NCBI GenBank assembly: GCA_012845835.1
Contig: JABAKD010000022.1
Coordinates: 1,305,501 to 1,369,500, forward strand
Reading direction: 5' to 3'
Origin: Undaria pinnatifida
Taxonomy: Eukaryota; Sar; Phaeophyceae; Laminariales; Alariaceae
DNA length: 64,000 bases
In this document: positions 31,852 to 46,569 of the stretch, piece after piece
How the letters are laid out: every line of letters begins with the position of its first letter
Position numbering within the stretch: position 1 is the first letter of the stretch
Translations under genes and position numbers: made by a program
Notes under the pieces: model-generated
The model's input: only the letters and a program-made list of their open reading frames with translations
Database searches by the model: none
What the model was told of the DNA's origin: nothing

Positions 31852-34800
31852 CTGTTTGTTGCAAGCGCAGGGGGGAAAACAACAGACAGAGGACAACAAG
31901 CAATCAATGCACAGGTTGTTGTGCTCTTGCGAAATTACACAAACATAAAACACCAACAACGCATAAGGTTTTGCGTTGTTTGTGGGGTTCCGACAAAGGT
32001 TAGGGGCGTGCGGATTCCTGTAACAACAACTGTCAAAAAATGCTCTGAGCGATACTGGTGGCGGCGAGGCAGGCAGACGGAATTCTATCGACCTAAAATC
32101 TAAATCCGATGGTCTAAGATTCGAAGAAAAAATCGGTAAACAAGCTCCACATGTTCAGAATGGCGATTACCCCATCAATTCGAAATCGCACCGGTTTAGG
32201 CCGAAGAAGTGGAAATGCCTCTTGTTTTTCTCTTATGAGGGGTGCACCGGCTCGAGCCAAAAACAACTGAAAATCGCATCTTTTTTTTCTCGGTAGGTTG
32301 CGCGAAAATATGCCTGAAAACCTGAGTGCATGCCATAAAAACGCACCATTTAGTATACGTGGCCGTTGGAGTGATTTTATTAGTTCATGCAGAGCAAGAC
32401 ATTCCTTGCCCACAGTTTTCTAAATATTGGCCAATTTGTTTTGGGTGGAACTTTTTTTAATTGGTCGAAAATGCTCGGTTGACCTGTGCCATCATCCGGG
32501 ATCGTGACATCGACTTCACGAAAATATGGTATTACGGAGGACGATAGTAAACAGGACCAAATATTGTTGGTAAGAATAGATGAATATATAGGTTTTTGTC
32601 TTCACCGTCGGTCCTATTTACTAGGGTCCCCCGTAATAATTCACTGGAGTAAGTCTGACGTCATCATCCAAGGCAGATTCCCACCACCAATCGAAAACTC
32701 TTTCGCGAAAAAAAACGACCAACTGGATAACTGACCGCACCAAACATATTTCTCTTTAGTTCAAGACTTGAACTGTTTCCACCATTCATTGCAAAGGAGG
32801 CGACATCTGGAGCTGCTGCTGTTCATCCTGGTTTGTAGCGGCGCCGTTCATACGGTGGTTTCGCGTAGTTTCTTGTCACACGCCCGTACGGCTGAGTTTG
32901 AGCCCACGGCTACAACCCGTTCTGTACCCTCCAAACCTAAACCATGCACAATCTGAGACGAAGCACTCGCCACACTTTTATACGAAACCCCGACTTCCTT
33001 GTACTGGACCCGTCTACTGTACCTGTGTACGGGACATTAGAACCAGCGCAGCACGACATCATACGGCATAGCCCTAGCCACACTGTCAGGAGCAAGATCA
33101 GTACCTTGCATCTTGCCTTGCATTATTAATAGGAGCCTTGACTTAGGAGAACGTACGGCGAGCTTTTGCCCAAAACCATACTGCCAATAATGCAAAATAA
33201 TCTACTCGTGTCAAGCCGTGGAAAGCGAAAAAAAATCCTGCTACCAACTGATGCTGACCGCGATATCAACCCCCCCCCGCCTCTCCTTTCGCACCCTGCA
33301 CTTACGTGAGACGCGGCCTTCTTCACTTTGTCCCTGGTCAGCTCATCCTCATCCAAATCATGAATCCCGTCATCATCCCCCGACCCTCCCCCCCCCCCCT
33401 CCCGCCCCTCCACCCCCTCCAGCTCCATTCCCACTCCCCCCACCCCCACCCCCCATCCCACCCTCAGCATCAGAAAAGTCTTCGACGCTTGGCAAGTCGA
33501 TGCGTTGGTTGTACGGCCGTAACTGCATTGCCCCCTCGTCCGCCCCAGCCATCGCACCGTCGGCACCCCCCCCCGCCGACCATAGCGAGGGGTCTGCCTG
33601 GGAACCGTCGCCGCCGCCTGAGGGGAAGGCGGCCAACGCTACAGCGCAGGGGGGGGAGCCTTGGGTGTCGTCGAGTGTGCTTTGCTCGTACGCGCTTAGC
33701 TATAATGGGCGAGGGGGAGGGGGAGGGTGGGGGTTGGAAAGGGTAGGCGGCGCACAAGAAGAGGGCAAGGTTGTTAAAAGGGAAAGGGGGGACGTTGCAA
33801 TAAGAAGGTTCGTGATATAGCGATCAAAAAGTTGTGTGTGTTGCAATGTGTTAGAGTGCGCGAAAGGGAGCGCCCGGGAGGGCGTCGATTGCGCCGCCTT
33901 GCCCGTCGTGATATGATGCGCGCTACGAACGATAGAGGTATACCTCTTTTTGGCTGAGGCGTTTTTTTTTCTGAATGACGGGGCTCTTTAGCCCCTTTAG
34001 AACCCCCAATACCCGTCCCCATACTAACTTTAAGTACATTTGTAAAAAAAAGAATGGGTTTCCAGTTGTAAAGGCGCTAAATCATAATCGCCGGGACACT
34101 ATTTTCGTTGTGCAATCTGAATAATTTTATGCCGAGGTCATGGAGTATGGCCATCGGGTTGCATTTTCAGATTGCTCTAAATATCCTCAAGGCATTTCTT
34201 TTAGGGGAAAAAAAAAAAAAATTCCCGAAGCATGTGTCTTGTACTGGTACAGGAGTAGGGGGGGGGGGGTATGGCTGTTAGCTGTGCGGACGGCAAGCAG
34301 TAGGGGGGGTAAAATTATTGGAAAGGGCGGATGGTGAGCACGAAGAAGGTTTGTTGTGGAGCTCGGTGAAAATGTGGTGTTTTGGTATCAGCGTCGATTG
34401 ATTTCTGCTCGTAGGCGTTTAGGTTGAGGGGAGGGCGAGGGGGGGGGGGTTGTCGAAAGTGCGAGAGTCGAAACAAGAGAGGGGTAGCAAGGTTGTTGGA
34501 AAGCCGGAAGGGGGGACAGGAACAAAAAATGCTGTCCGGAGTTGAGCGCTGAAAAAAAAATCATACCTCGGGCAGATTTATGTATCATATCTATCATGAT
34601 GTATCCCCACTTGATGATCTAGATATTTCATGGAAGATCTGTATGATCTAGCTCATGCTTCCGGGTGGGAACCGTACGATCTGTGTAATCCAGCACATGT
34701 TTGTTGGGTTGGATATGTACTCTAAAGATATATAAAGATCCTGCGGAGCTTCTCACGACGGCAACTATACGATCTATATGCTCTACAGGATCCATATGAT

Positions 34801-35684
34801 CTCTGTGATGTATATGATCTATACGGTCTGTATGGTATATATGATCTATATGATCTACATAATATATATGATCATTTTTTTTTTTCTTTTGCGATGTGTT
34901 TTCGTCGTAAAAGTAGGACATGGGAAGCACTGTCCGTCGGGAAGAACTTTTTTTTTTTTCTCTAACCTACATTAGGCTTTTCCTCCGAAAGCACAGAGCT
35001 CCTCAAGCCAACAACCTTGCAAGGCAAAAAAACAAAAACGGTTCACCTCTCACGCGTGCCACGATAGAGGCAGTTGAACTTGTCGCCCTAAATGGTTACT
35101 GAATGACGGGCCTCCTTGACACAAAAATACTAATAATACTAATAATACTATCGTGTCGGGAAATAAAAAAATAATATATAGGTCATTTTGTTTATTTTGC
35201 ATGACGGTTTTCGTTGTATGCCTAGGCCACATTGGAAGTTTTCATCCGGTGTATGATAGCAGTTTTTCATTTTGTTTTTTGTCCAAATAAGTTCTTGGGT
35301 TAAGAAGGACGTCCGAAAATGAGGAAACCTAAGAGAAAACAAAAAAACAAAAAAGCGGTTCTGCTCTACCGGTATCATGTGTCCGGATGACGGACCAGAG
35401 GAAGGGTCGCGTGCCACGCTAGAGATAGAAAAGGCTTCATACCACTTTTTCGGCTGAATTTTTTGTGAATGGGGGGTGCTCCTTAACCCTCCGTAACCCA
35501 AAATCGGCGGAAATGACCGATTCTACGATAGCGCCCCCCTCAAAACCAACGATTTTCTGGAACGAAGGAACGTTTCATTGCTGCTCGACACGAGGAAGGA
35601 CGCTACGAAACACAACTATTTATTCGCATATTTTCTTGGCTGTTAAGGAAGGACTAGTAGGACTAGTAGTAGTAGCAGTAGTGA

Positions 35685-35761
<77 letters not shown>

Positions 35762-35849
35762 ATAGTAGTAGTAGCAGTAGTAGTAGTAGTAGTAGTAGTA
35801 GCAGTAGTAGCAGTAGTAGTAGTAGTGGTAGTAGTAGTAGTAGTAGTGA

Positions 35850-35887
<38 letters not shown>

Positions 35888-38800
35888 CTTAGTAGTAGTA
35901 AATAGTAGTAGTAGTACTATCGAACGATGACGTCGGGGGGGCAAGGGGCACCGCACCGTATTTCAGGAGTTACGGCCGGGAGCTGGTTTTAAAACCGGCG
36001 ATTTTCGTTAGAGCAAAGTTGGGCGGGGGGGCGGGCTACCGCAGAACCACTCAAACCCATTGATTTTTTTAAAAAACACCCACCCAAATATTTTCCATCG
36101 GGTACGAGCATCTTTGTTGGTTTTTTCCGGAAGAAAATTCTTGGAGTGTTAGGGTAGAAGAGCTCTTCGAGCGAGGAGCCCCAGGTAAAAAACAATGGTT
36201 GGGGCACATGCTACGATAGAGGGAGGTGTTACGGTATACCTTTTTTTTTGGCGAAAATGTTTTTCTGAAATGACGGGGCTCCTTAACTTGTTAATACTAT
36301 CGTCGGGAAAAATAAATAAATAAATAACAAGCCATTTTTTTTCTTCTTGGCGTGATGATTTTTCGTTGTGTACCTCTAGGTCATGGGATTTTTCGTCCGG
36401 CATGACAAGCGCATTTTTATTTTTTCCAAAAATCAGGTTTCGAGAGAGAGATCTTAATCTCCGAAAATAAGGAACCCAAGAAAAAAAACGTGGGGGGCCT
36501 CTATCGTAAAACGCGCCTCGAGAGCATTAAACGTAGGCGTTCAGCTTCGGGGGTAGGGAGGGGGAGGGGGGGCGAGGGCGTGGAGGGGCGGGGCGGCAAA
36601 ACAAATGGAGGGCAAAGCTGTAGCATAGCCGGAAGGAGAACAAGAGTAAGGCTAAGGGATCGGGAGTTGGGTGCTTTTCTAAGAGGTTGTTTGGGGTGTT
36701 GCTAAAGATGGAGCGTGGGAAGGGGAGCCCGCTCTCGCACTGGTGTTGATTGTGGTTTGCTCGGAGGTGATCAGCTTTGCGGGGGAGAGGCCCCAACGTC
36801 ATGTTGGACGGGCGGGTGGGCGGCGAACAAGAGGACGGCTGGTAGTGTAGTCGAGCGGTGAAAACGTTGAGTGTAGTTATACGAAGTATGTACTTATACG
36901 GGTATGGTATGATGGTTTGGCGCGGTTGTTTCGTTTGTGTTATTGTTTGGGGCTGTCGTGTGTGCATAGGAGTTGTCGCATGTGCGGGGGGCGTGCGCGG
37001 TTATCTATTAGTATGGACGAGTGCGGTGCTAGCTACAGCGTGCGAGTGTGGCATGTGTATAGCTTTGCTTAATACGCACACATTCGACGGGTTAGTCCAC
37101 GGCTTGGAAACGCAAATCAGGGGTATGTCCCCAAACGCAGTTACGACCTCTGCAAACACTAACAAGGAAGACGCGTCATATATAGTGGTATTGATAATTA
37201 CGCATGTCTGTGGCGGGGATGTTCGTCAAAATGAACAGATACGTACGTGACGGCCCCAGACCGAGTCTTGGGTGGCGAAGACGATACGTGTAGGCCAAAA
37301 ACCCCACGTCGAACGCAGGCGAATCGGAGATTCTCGCTGAGGTCAGGAGCGGCAAAGCAACTAGTGGTGTCACCCGGCATTGCCCCCTTCCCTGACATAT
37401 TAATTTTTGCCTACGTTGATAGTTGATCCCGTCGATCACCTTATAACGTTTGCCGATCTCCACTAAAACCTTCGGCCACCTCGAACACTTCGAAATACTG
37501 TTCCGTCTTAGGCCACGAACACAAATTGAAGATCACTCCAAAAGTGTAAGATTACGACAACCCAAACCCATTGGGCACTAAAAAAGCCTCCTAAAACAGG
37601 TAAACCCCTGGTATTAAAATTTGCGTTCGAGGGTAAACGACACCAACCAGTCGCTCACCTTCACCCTTTCGCTGACCTCCACCAGCACCTTCTCGGCAAC
37701 CTCGAGCACATCTACAACTGTTTCGTCCGTCATCGCCACAGCTTCCACGCCCACCTAAAACACAGTATGTTTACATCAAACGCCAGGTTCACGTCAGTGC
37801 AAGAGGAGGAGGAAATTCCCTTTCGGTGGATGATTAGGCTTCGTGGCCAACCGACGCCTGACGCAGAGCAGGGAGGCGCGGGGGGGTACAAAACCAGGGC
37901 CATGATACGTCGGCTATGTTTATACGGCGGGTGGGTTACGTTTACGCGCTAGCTGGGTTACGCCTGTGGCTCCATTTCGTCATCTGCTCATAGCAACTCG
38001 CGGGAGTACCGCATTCTTTTTCGATGCGCGGCGTGCACCGCCATGGAAATAAATATGTTTTGTCACGCCGCCAACCAAACAATCAAATACGTTCCAAACC
38101 GGTAGCATTTACGCTAGCCTAATTATTGTGTGATATTATCATAAGATAGGGAGGGGCCTGAAAACAGACACAGGCCACTTTCTTGCAGGTGTCTCTACTA
38201 CTATTAAATATGCAGGTTCCACGTTGGTCACTCACTTGTAATAGAGAAGCTCTTTGTTTTAATCTCATTAGCCACGGATAGAACTGACCGCTAAACGCGC
38301 TGCAAATCCATGAAGCAATTGCGTCATCCCCTTTTCTCTAAACGCACATGCCTTCAAAGGCACAGCAACAGGACGTTTCTGAGAGCGTAAAGTAGTCCAA
38401 TCATATTTTTTTCGAGAAACACGAGCAAAATAGGGGTGGGCGTGATCGTATTTTCAGGGCGCATATTGTATGCCCCTTATTTCAAGAAAAAATTCAACAC
38501 ACCGAAAAGGGAAACGGGAAGTTAAGACATTCATTTTTTGGTAAAACCGCGGAAACAATTCTGCGATCGGGCATGGCGGGAAAAGGTCACCCGTTTGTCC
38601 AGCTAGGCTGTCCTTCGCGGCATCGTTACAGCATTTTCCCGCCTGGTATCGTCACGTGCACGTGAGACGCAAGGTATACGTTATAGATTTCGAGATGAAA
38701 GAGGAACTTGGCTTTTAGCGGCGAATGGAACAGTCGGTAACGACCGACCGTGGAAAATCGTTTTTTCTTCTTTCTTGACCCTTTTTATGGAATTGAAAAA

Positions 38801-41800
38801 AAAAAAATCGCATACTAATTCCAAGAGTGTTTTCCGTGGACCCGGTACTAGAAGGGCCAAGACGGGTGAATTTCTGCGATCAGACATGGCGAAAAGCCGC
38901 CTGATTTTGCAGCGATGAAGCTGCTGTCCTTGTGGAACCGTCTCAGCTCCCTTCTGGCTACAGGCGAAAAAAATGCTGCACGCTGCGCTATGAACTCGTT
39001 GGGGCTGGTTGGTGTTACATGCCGGGTTGCTTGCGCGTTGGCTATTTTTTTCTTCTTTTGGCTTTCAAGAGTTTTTTTTTTTTTTCGCATTTCCCTGTTT
39101 TTCAGCTTGTGACACCCCCCGGTCACAAGCTTACCCCGGAGGAGAAGCTTCCTTTTCAAGTAGTTTGTCCTCAAACACGTGTTGTGCAAATGCTAGGGCT
39201 TAAAAGGTAGCAGCCGTCCGCGGAGAACCTCTTTGCTACCCCGAACGTTTCCCACACTTCAACGGCGGGATAGGAGGGGAATGCCGGGCGGCTACTCTTG
39301 GTGACCTCGCCGGTCGTGGTCTTGGGCTTGTCTCTGAGGCACTCACTCCACCCCTGCACGACAAATCACAACACCAGCTATTACGGTAGAGGTCGGGTCA
39401 TTTGCCTTCTGAGGGTGTCCCGTACTTCACCCTAAAACTGATTGATTCTTCGGAGAAAACTTGCTGTTTTTCCCCTTGATTGAGAAGAAACAATCCAATG
39501 ACCTACGATAAGTACCGGGATACAACGAAACACTTTTTTTGCGAAATACCTACAGGTGCGAACGAAATTCCTTCGAGGATCTTGGGGTAAGACGCGAGGT
39601 ATGCACGATGTCGGTATTAAGGTATACCACTTTTTGGCTAAAACGTGCTCCGAAATGGCGGTGCTCCTTAACCCTCCTTACCCCACACTCGTCGGAATCT
39701 TCATTCTTTTTTTTGCGCTATTTTTTTTTTTTTCGAAATGCCTTTGGCCATGGGATTGTTCATCCATCGGGCTGTACATTACCATTTTCACTATGCTTCA
39801 AAATCGTTTTTTAGGGCTGGGGATTAGAGCTGCTAAAGTTAGGAACCGCAGAAAAATACGGGTAACGCCTCTGCCGCAGAGTGAGTCTCAAGGAGGACCT
39901 CCGCGTAAGATTCAGCCAAAAACAAGGGTACCTTTATCGTAGGATGCGTCCTGTTCTATTTTTTCTAATGTGCTTATTAGATGCTCATATGCTTATATGC
40001 TTACATGCTTAAATGCTTACATGCTTATTATATGCTCATTATATGCTTATACGCTTACATGCTTATATGCTAAATATATGCTTTTATGGTTATATGCTTA
40101 TATGCTTATGCCAGGTATAACTTGTATGTAACTGGTATGATGTTAGGTAGCTGGTAGTATTTGGTGAAGAACTCGCCGATGGGCGCGGTTTCTTAATCCG
40201 CATTTCGTGGCGTCTCCCCAGCGGAGCCGAGCCTGGCTTTCTTCTGTAGTGTAGTTGTGTAGTTATGTAGTAGTGTAGTATTGTACTGTAGTTGGGGAAG
40301 AAGCATGCTACGATAGAGGCACTAAAAGGTATACCTCTTTTTGGCGATTTTTTTTTTTTAAATGACGGGGCTCCTCCTCCGTAACCCAAAATGCTCCGAG
40401 GAATTTCACTAGTATGTTTTTTTCGTGAAATAATGTTTTGTTGTATGCCTGTAGTAGGATATGGGATTGCTCTTCGGGTACGTATCGTAGCACTCCATTT
40501 TTTATCATGTTTACAATCCGTTATTTGGTGGAGCATGAAGCTCCTCAGGGGGGGACAGGGCCCCAGAAAGCAATTGATGCACGCTTACCGCAGCTTGCGG
40601 CTTCGGGGGCGATTTCTTATTCTTGTGGCAATTCCGCTTTGTACGATGAAGGGCGGGCGACTGACCTCGCTGGCCGTGGTCTTGAGCTTGTCCTGAAGGT
40701 GCTCCACCCCCGCCTTCGCGCTGATCAAAATTTTCGACAGGCGCTCGTGCTTGTGGCGTACCCGCTCGAGCTTTGCGACGCTGTTGGACAGCAGCTCTTC
40801 GTGGTCGTCCACCATCTGCGGCGTAAGTAGAACACGTGCGGCAAGCAGAACACGCAACATTATAGAGAGAAAACGAAGCAGTGACTATTACAGCTAGTCG
40901 GCGGTTATAATCAATCGTCGAAACGTTGATGTCGCCACCGTCTGCGGTAGAAACAGATAGACAGTCAGCAGTTGGACAACAGCTCTTCGTGATCGTCCAC
41001 CAGCTGCGGCATATAAATATGGCCACTCGGCACAAACACAATACACTCGGCATAATAAAATAAAAGCAGCCAGCAGCTGTAGCCGCCGAAACATTGGCAT
41101 TGCGACGTTCTCAAAGATGCTATAGGTAGGAAGGGACCCCAGTCATCGCGAGACGCGCTAAGATCTCGTTTTGGGCAGAGTATAATACTAGAAAATTAAT
41201 AGCATATTAATAGTATATATATCAATAGTATATTAATAGCATATTAATAGTATATCAGTACTTCCGAGTAACGACACGGTGGGGGCGCCCTTAATGCCCT
41301 CAAGGCCCTTGACGGCCTTAGCGCCCTTGATGCCCTTAAGGCATCTGGGAATCCTGATTTGAGAAGCTTAATACGCCAGAGCCTCTCGCTCCGCGGGTCG
41401 GATCACCATTCGCGGGCGGGGATGATCCGATTTGACCCCTCCCGGGAGATTTGAAAAACTCCTGACCCGACCCGACCCAACCCGACCCTAACCCGACCCT
41501 AACCCTAACCTGACCCCGACCCATGAGATTTCCGGATGTTTATTTCCTGACTATCCTGTCCTAATATTTTTTTGGCAACCTCCTGACCCGATCCGCGGGT
41601 CGTATCCCGTGAGAAGAACTGTTTGGTTGTTGCGTCGCCCGAAGAAGCTGACCTTTCACCAAAACGAAAAGTGCAACGAGATTAACAATCCCAAGGCCTA
41701 GATGGCGAGAGAATGAAAATCAAATAGCCACAAACAATGTCAAGGAGCCTCGCCGATCAGAAATACTTTCACCCATCATGGCGGACATTTTGTGGCGGAA

Positions 41801-44800
41801 AGTGACCTACCCGGTTGCAATGCTTCGCACACACCTCAGGCAGATCACGATATCACGATCTACATCGTAGAGATCGTATAGATCATATGAATCATATGGA
41901 TCATCTAGACCATCTAGATCATCTAGATAATCTAAATCATATACCTGGTATATCATATAGATCACATAGATCATATACATTATATAGATATGTTGATCAT
42001 GTAGATCATATAGGCCATACAGATAATCTATTCACAGATCCTGTGTCTACCCTTATGAGGTGTTGTGCGCGATCTGTGTGTGAAGAGTACAGAGCCAATC
42101 ACGGAAGTATTTGCCATTATTAATAGTACACCATGCATATAGATCGTATGGCTCCCACCGTGTAACATGAGCTATAGCGTAGATATCATGTCATACAGAT
42201 CTTCCCTGGAAAGTTTAGATGATCCAGTTGGGATCGTGGATCTGTCTGACGTGTGAAAAGGTCATCACGCTGCTGAAGGGGTGGGCGCCATAGCAATTCC
42301 CCTGTTTTTTTGTTCCTCGTCTCAATTTGTCACTCTTTCCCACCGTTTGGTTACGCCCCTCGCCAGAGTCAGAGCACCTAACATCTTAGATGCCAGCGTG
42401 CCATAACGCCGCTGGAGGAGGCGCCACAACTACTCTCCCCCCCCCCGTTATTATTTTGTGCGCGTTAAATCTCACCTTTCATCGACGGCCTCATGTCCAA
42501 GGTGTTAGATGCCAGCACGCCATAGCTCCACTAGAGCACACACCACAGCAACTCCGCCCACCCCTTTTTTTTCTTTTGTGCTCGTCAATTCACACCTTTC
42601 GTCGACGCCCGTGTGTACAAGACGCTAGCGCACATTAACGCCACTATAGAGGACATCACAGCAACACCAGCAACGACAGCAACAACCCCCCCCCACACAT
42701 TTTTCTTGACCCAATTTGTCGTTCGTTCTTACCTTTCGCCGATGCCCCTCGCCAGGCCCGGAGTACTTAACCTCCTCCACGGCCGCTTTGAGCGACGATT
42801 TTTGCTTGTTTAGCTGCTCGATTTTGGCCTGCAAGCAAACGTCGTTGCGGTACGAAAGCGGACGGTTTATGATGATGAGGCGCCACACATAAGATGTCCG
42901 TACGAGCTGGGCCAGTCAACAACAGTTTTTTTGTTTGTCTGTTCATATCTCATGAACCACGGTGAAGTTGCCGGAGCTGGATCTGAGCATATCCTCTTGA
43001 CCGGCCAATCAAAGCGGTCACGCACGTGTACGCTCTCTGCTGAGTGGACACGTTCGTGCGATTCACTGCTGAGTTTATTTGAGCTCTTTCAGATGAAATC
43101 GTCTTCTCGAACAGTCCGTTATGCGGCGGAATACAAATCGGCAGCTAACCCCCCATTTTGAAGGGAATCGCAAAAGTGAAATTCTCACACCAAGTTGTAT
43201 CGTCTAAGCCTGCAATTCACACAAGCTTTTGCTACGGGGAAGACAGAGGGAGTCCTTACTGCACCACATAACCTAAATATTTTCCCAACAGTTTTGGTCA
43301 AAAACAACTTTCGGTCGCTTTTGGAATGTGCCTTAGGCCAAAAAAAAATTCCCCATGGTTTTAGTACTCCTCCCCCCCATGTTTGGCTCCTTGACAAAAA
43401 AGAATGGCTAAGTGTTTTTTTGTAAGTGCTCCCCTGGGTTACCCCATCTGTGCCGTTTCTTAATAATACGTTAATAGTACCATGTATATTTGTTGCCTTC
43501 CGACAATGTGTAGCGTTGGTATTAATAAAAAAAATGTCGAGAAAACAGATGAAGGAGACCACTACCATAAAATAAAAAACGAGTTATGTTCTTTCTGTGT
43601 GCAGCACAATTAAAGATCGGCCGTCCTTGTAGAGGCGCTCTGTGGACCCTGCCTGGTGCATACTGCTACTTTTAATGGCTAGAATCAGGGGAGTCACCGA
43701 CCTATGTTGTGCAAGGGGACATACACACAGCAGCAACGCGCAGTCGAAGCATCACACACGGTTTTATCAACGCACAACTTCGACCAAATCCGCGATCTCA
43801 CAGCTGACGTGTTTTTTTTCTTTTTTTTTTGTAAAAACGTAGACGTACGAAGAAAAAAAAAAAAATGATGCACCAAAACTAACATCAAGATTTCTACCCC
43901 GTCGCCGTGTATCGTACCTGGTTTTCCTTGGTGAGCAGCATGAGGCTTTCCGCCGTGCTTTCTTGGCTCACCATCTTTTGGATAACCTCGTTCACATCTG
44001 ACACGCCCGTTGCCTGGCCATAGAACGGGAGGAGAAGAGTTATTTGTTTTCCACGGCGAAAAGAAATATTTTAATCACGCACGGTAAAGTGGTACACGAA
44101 AACGAGGGAGGAAGAATTATGCAACGGAAAAATGTGTTAATTGAATTGTCACAAGGGTGTTCCAAGCACGGTGGGTCCACGGGGTTTCCAGACACTTGTA
44201 CTGCCGAACAGTCTAGCAAATAAGTTACAGTTACATACGAGGTGGCATGAGCGTTCAGTTGCAGAGAGTGTCGCGTGGTATCGTATACGCGGAGGCTCGC
44301 GGAGTATGTATGACGGGTAGGTGCGACGAGCAGTTGTGGCTGAGCTGGGGGGCACCCGCCCCCATGCACTCGTTCATCCTCCTGCTGTAGTTCGGTCTTT
44401 CAGGTGCTTCGAAAGACGAATACTGCCAGAGACAGAGCTAGCGATGGCAGAGGCGTACGGGCAGCATACTGCATGGAACTATGGCACTGCAGGTGGCAGT
44501 CTTTTGCATGAACTCGGAGGAGCTTGAGCGTGTCTATGAGGATGATATTAGGTCAGGCGTCACAGGATATGTGGTGCATGGATCTGGAAACTAAACAAAG
44601 ATGTTGTACGTGTGAAAATATATATTGTGGCAGACAACCTACCTACGAGACACAAGCTGCCATTCTATCATGGATGATGCAGGCACAGTAAGACTATGTA
44701 ACATGGTGCCTAATCCTACAATCGAACTCTGGTTTCAACAATAACGGCAACTATTACGTAAACAGAAAAAGGGTAGGTGTTTTCTGAGATAGAGTCAGAG

Positions 44801-46536
44801 TAGTCACAGTCTGCTGTTACAATTTGGTTTGTCACCCGACCATGTGTAGCAAGAGTATACCATTTATGTCACATGCTTGTATTGAGGCAACGCATCCACA
44901 TATCGTATGCACCGGTATCCTGGCGAACCTATAGTGTACCTATACCTCCACTGAAATGCAGAAGACATATACCGGCAATAGCTAAAATGAAAAGGTGAGG
45001 GGAAAGGAAGTAATAGCTAAATTAAGAGGTGAGAGGAAAGGAAAGGAAAATATATTAAATGCTCCATGTACGAAACAAAATAGCAACAACAGGACCCCTC
45101 CCACTAAGTGGAAGAAAAAACAAAATAACACCGACTGTATACTACAAGTACCAACAACGCAGCTTGCGAAGATGAGTATCGATTCTAAATTCGCCGAACT
45201 CACAGCTGACATCGTTAAAATGATTATATAAAATATGGTTGGCAGAGGGTCATGGGAGATATACTTCTGCTTTATGGAAGGACATTCGATTCATATCTGA
45301 ACGGCATAATCTACACGCTATACTGTCGAAGGGCAAAAATAATAGTATCAGTACTGAGTACTAGTAGCGTACACAAGTAGCTGTAAACAAAAGTACAAGA
45401 GCTGCAGGCCAACCGTTCATTGCTGCCCCGCTCCACTTCGCCGCAAATTTGAATACTGCTGTACCAGCCACGAGGTGCTATTGACATCATCATGCTGGGC
45501 TACCATTCGACAAATGAGTGGCATAATAAATTTCAACGGCGACCCCTCTTAAACGTTCCCAGACACATGGGGGAAGAACACAAAGAACACCCAAACCAGA
45601 GAACAAATTATACTCGCACAGATTAACAGTGATTGCTCTAATTATATATACTACAAGTACCAACAACGCAGCTTGCGAAGATGAGTATCGATTCTAGATT
45701 CGCTGAACTCACAGCTGACATCGTTAAAATGATTATATAAAATATGGTTGGCAGAGGGTCATGGGAGATATACTTCTGCTTTATGGAAGGACATTCGATT
45801 CATATCTGAACGGCATAATCTATACGCTACACTGTCGAAGGGCAAAAATAATAGTATCAGTACTGAGTACTAGTAGCGTACACAAGTAGCTGTAAACAAA
45901 AGTACAAGAGCTGCAGGCCAACCGTTCATTGCTGCCCCGCTCCACTTCGCCGCAAATTTGAATACTGCTGTACCAGCCACGAGGTACTATTAACATCATC
46001 ATGCTGGGCTACCATTCGACAAATGAGTGGCATAATAAATTTCAACGGCGACCCCTCTTAAACGTTCCCAGACACATGGGGGAAGAACACAAAGGACACC
46101 CAAACCAGAAAACAAATGACACTCGCACAGATTAACAGTGATTGCTCTAATTATATATATTATAAAAATTAAAATACACTCCAGCTGTGAGATCGAAGAT
46201 TTCGTCGAAACTCATCTTTGCAAGCTGTGTGTGATACTCCGATCGCGCGCATTACGAGTTGTGTGTCCTCATTAAGGATATAGGTCGGCGACTCCCCTTA
46301 CAGCTACAGTGTAGCTATAAGGGTCAACAGGATGATTTTAGTCAGTCTGTGCGCGGAAACTATAAAACCCGTTTCTGAGGGGGACAAAATCTGACAGCTG
46401 TGAAGGGAAAGGGGGGGCCTGGTTTTGATCAAAAGCGAGCGGGTTTGGAGGGGGGCGGGGGGGGGGGGGGGGGGGGAAGGGGCAATTTGTGCATGTAAGC
46501 TATAAATCCTTTCGAGGGGATAAATATTATTGGGGG

Positions 46537-46569
<33 letters not shown>

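Noticed and set aside
32768-32956. Plus-strand frame with a hydrophobic start ([15 protein letters not shown])
   Set aside because: Could be a first exon with a signal peptide, but no following exon is seen and it lies within an ODAD3 intron. Too weak to annotate.
33126-33820. Overlapping Pro-rich plus-strand frames
   Set aside because: They are antisense to the Gly-rich part of the ODAD3 exon and to G-rich intron sequence.
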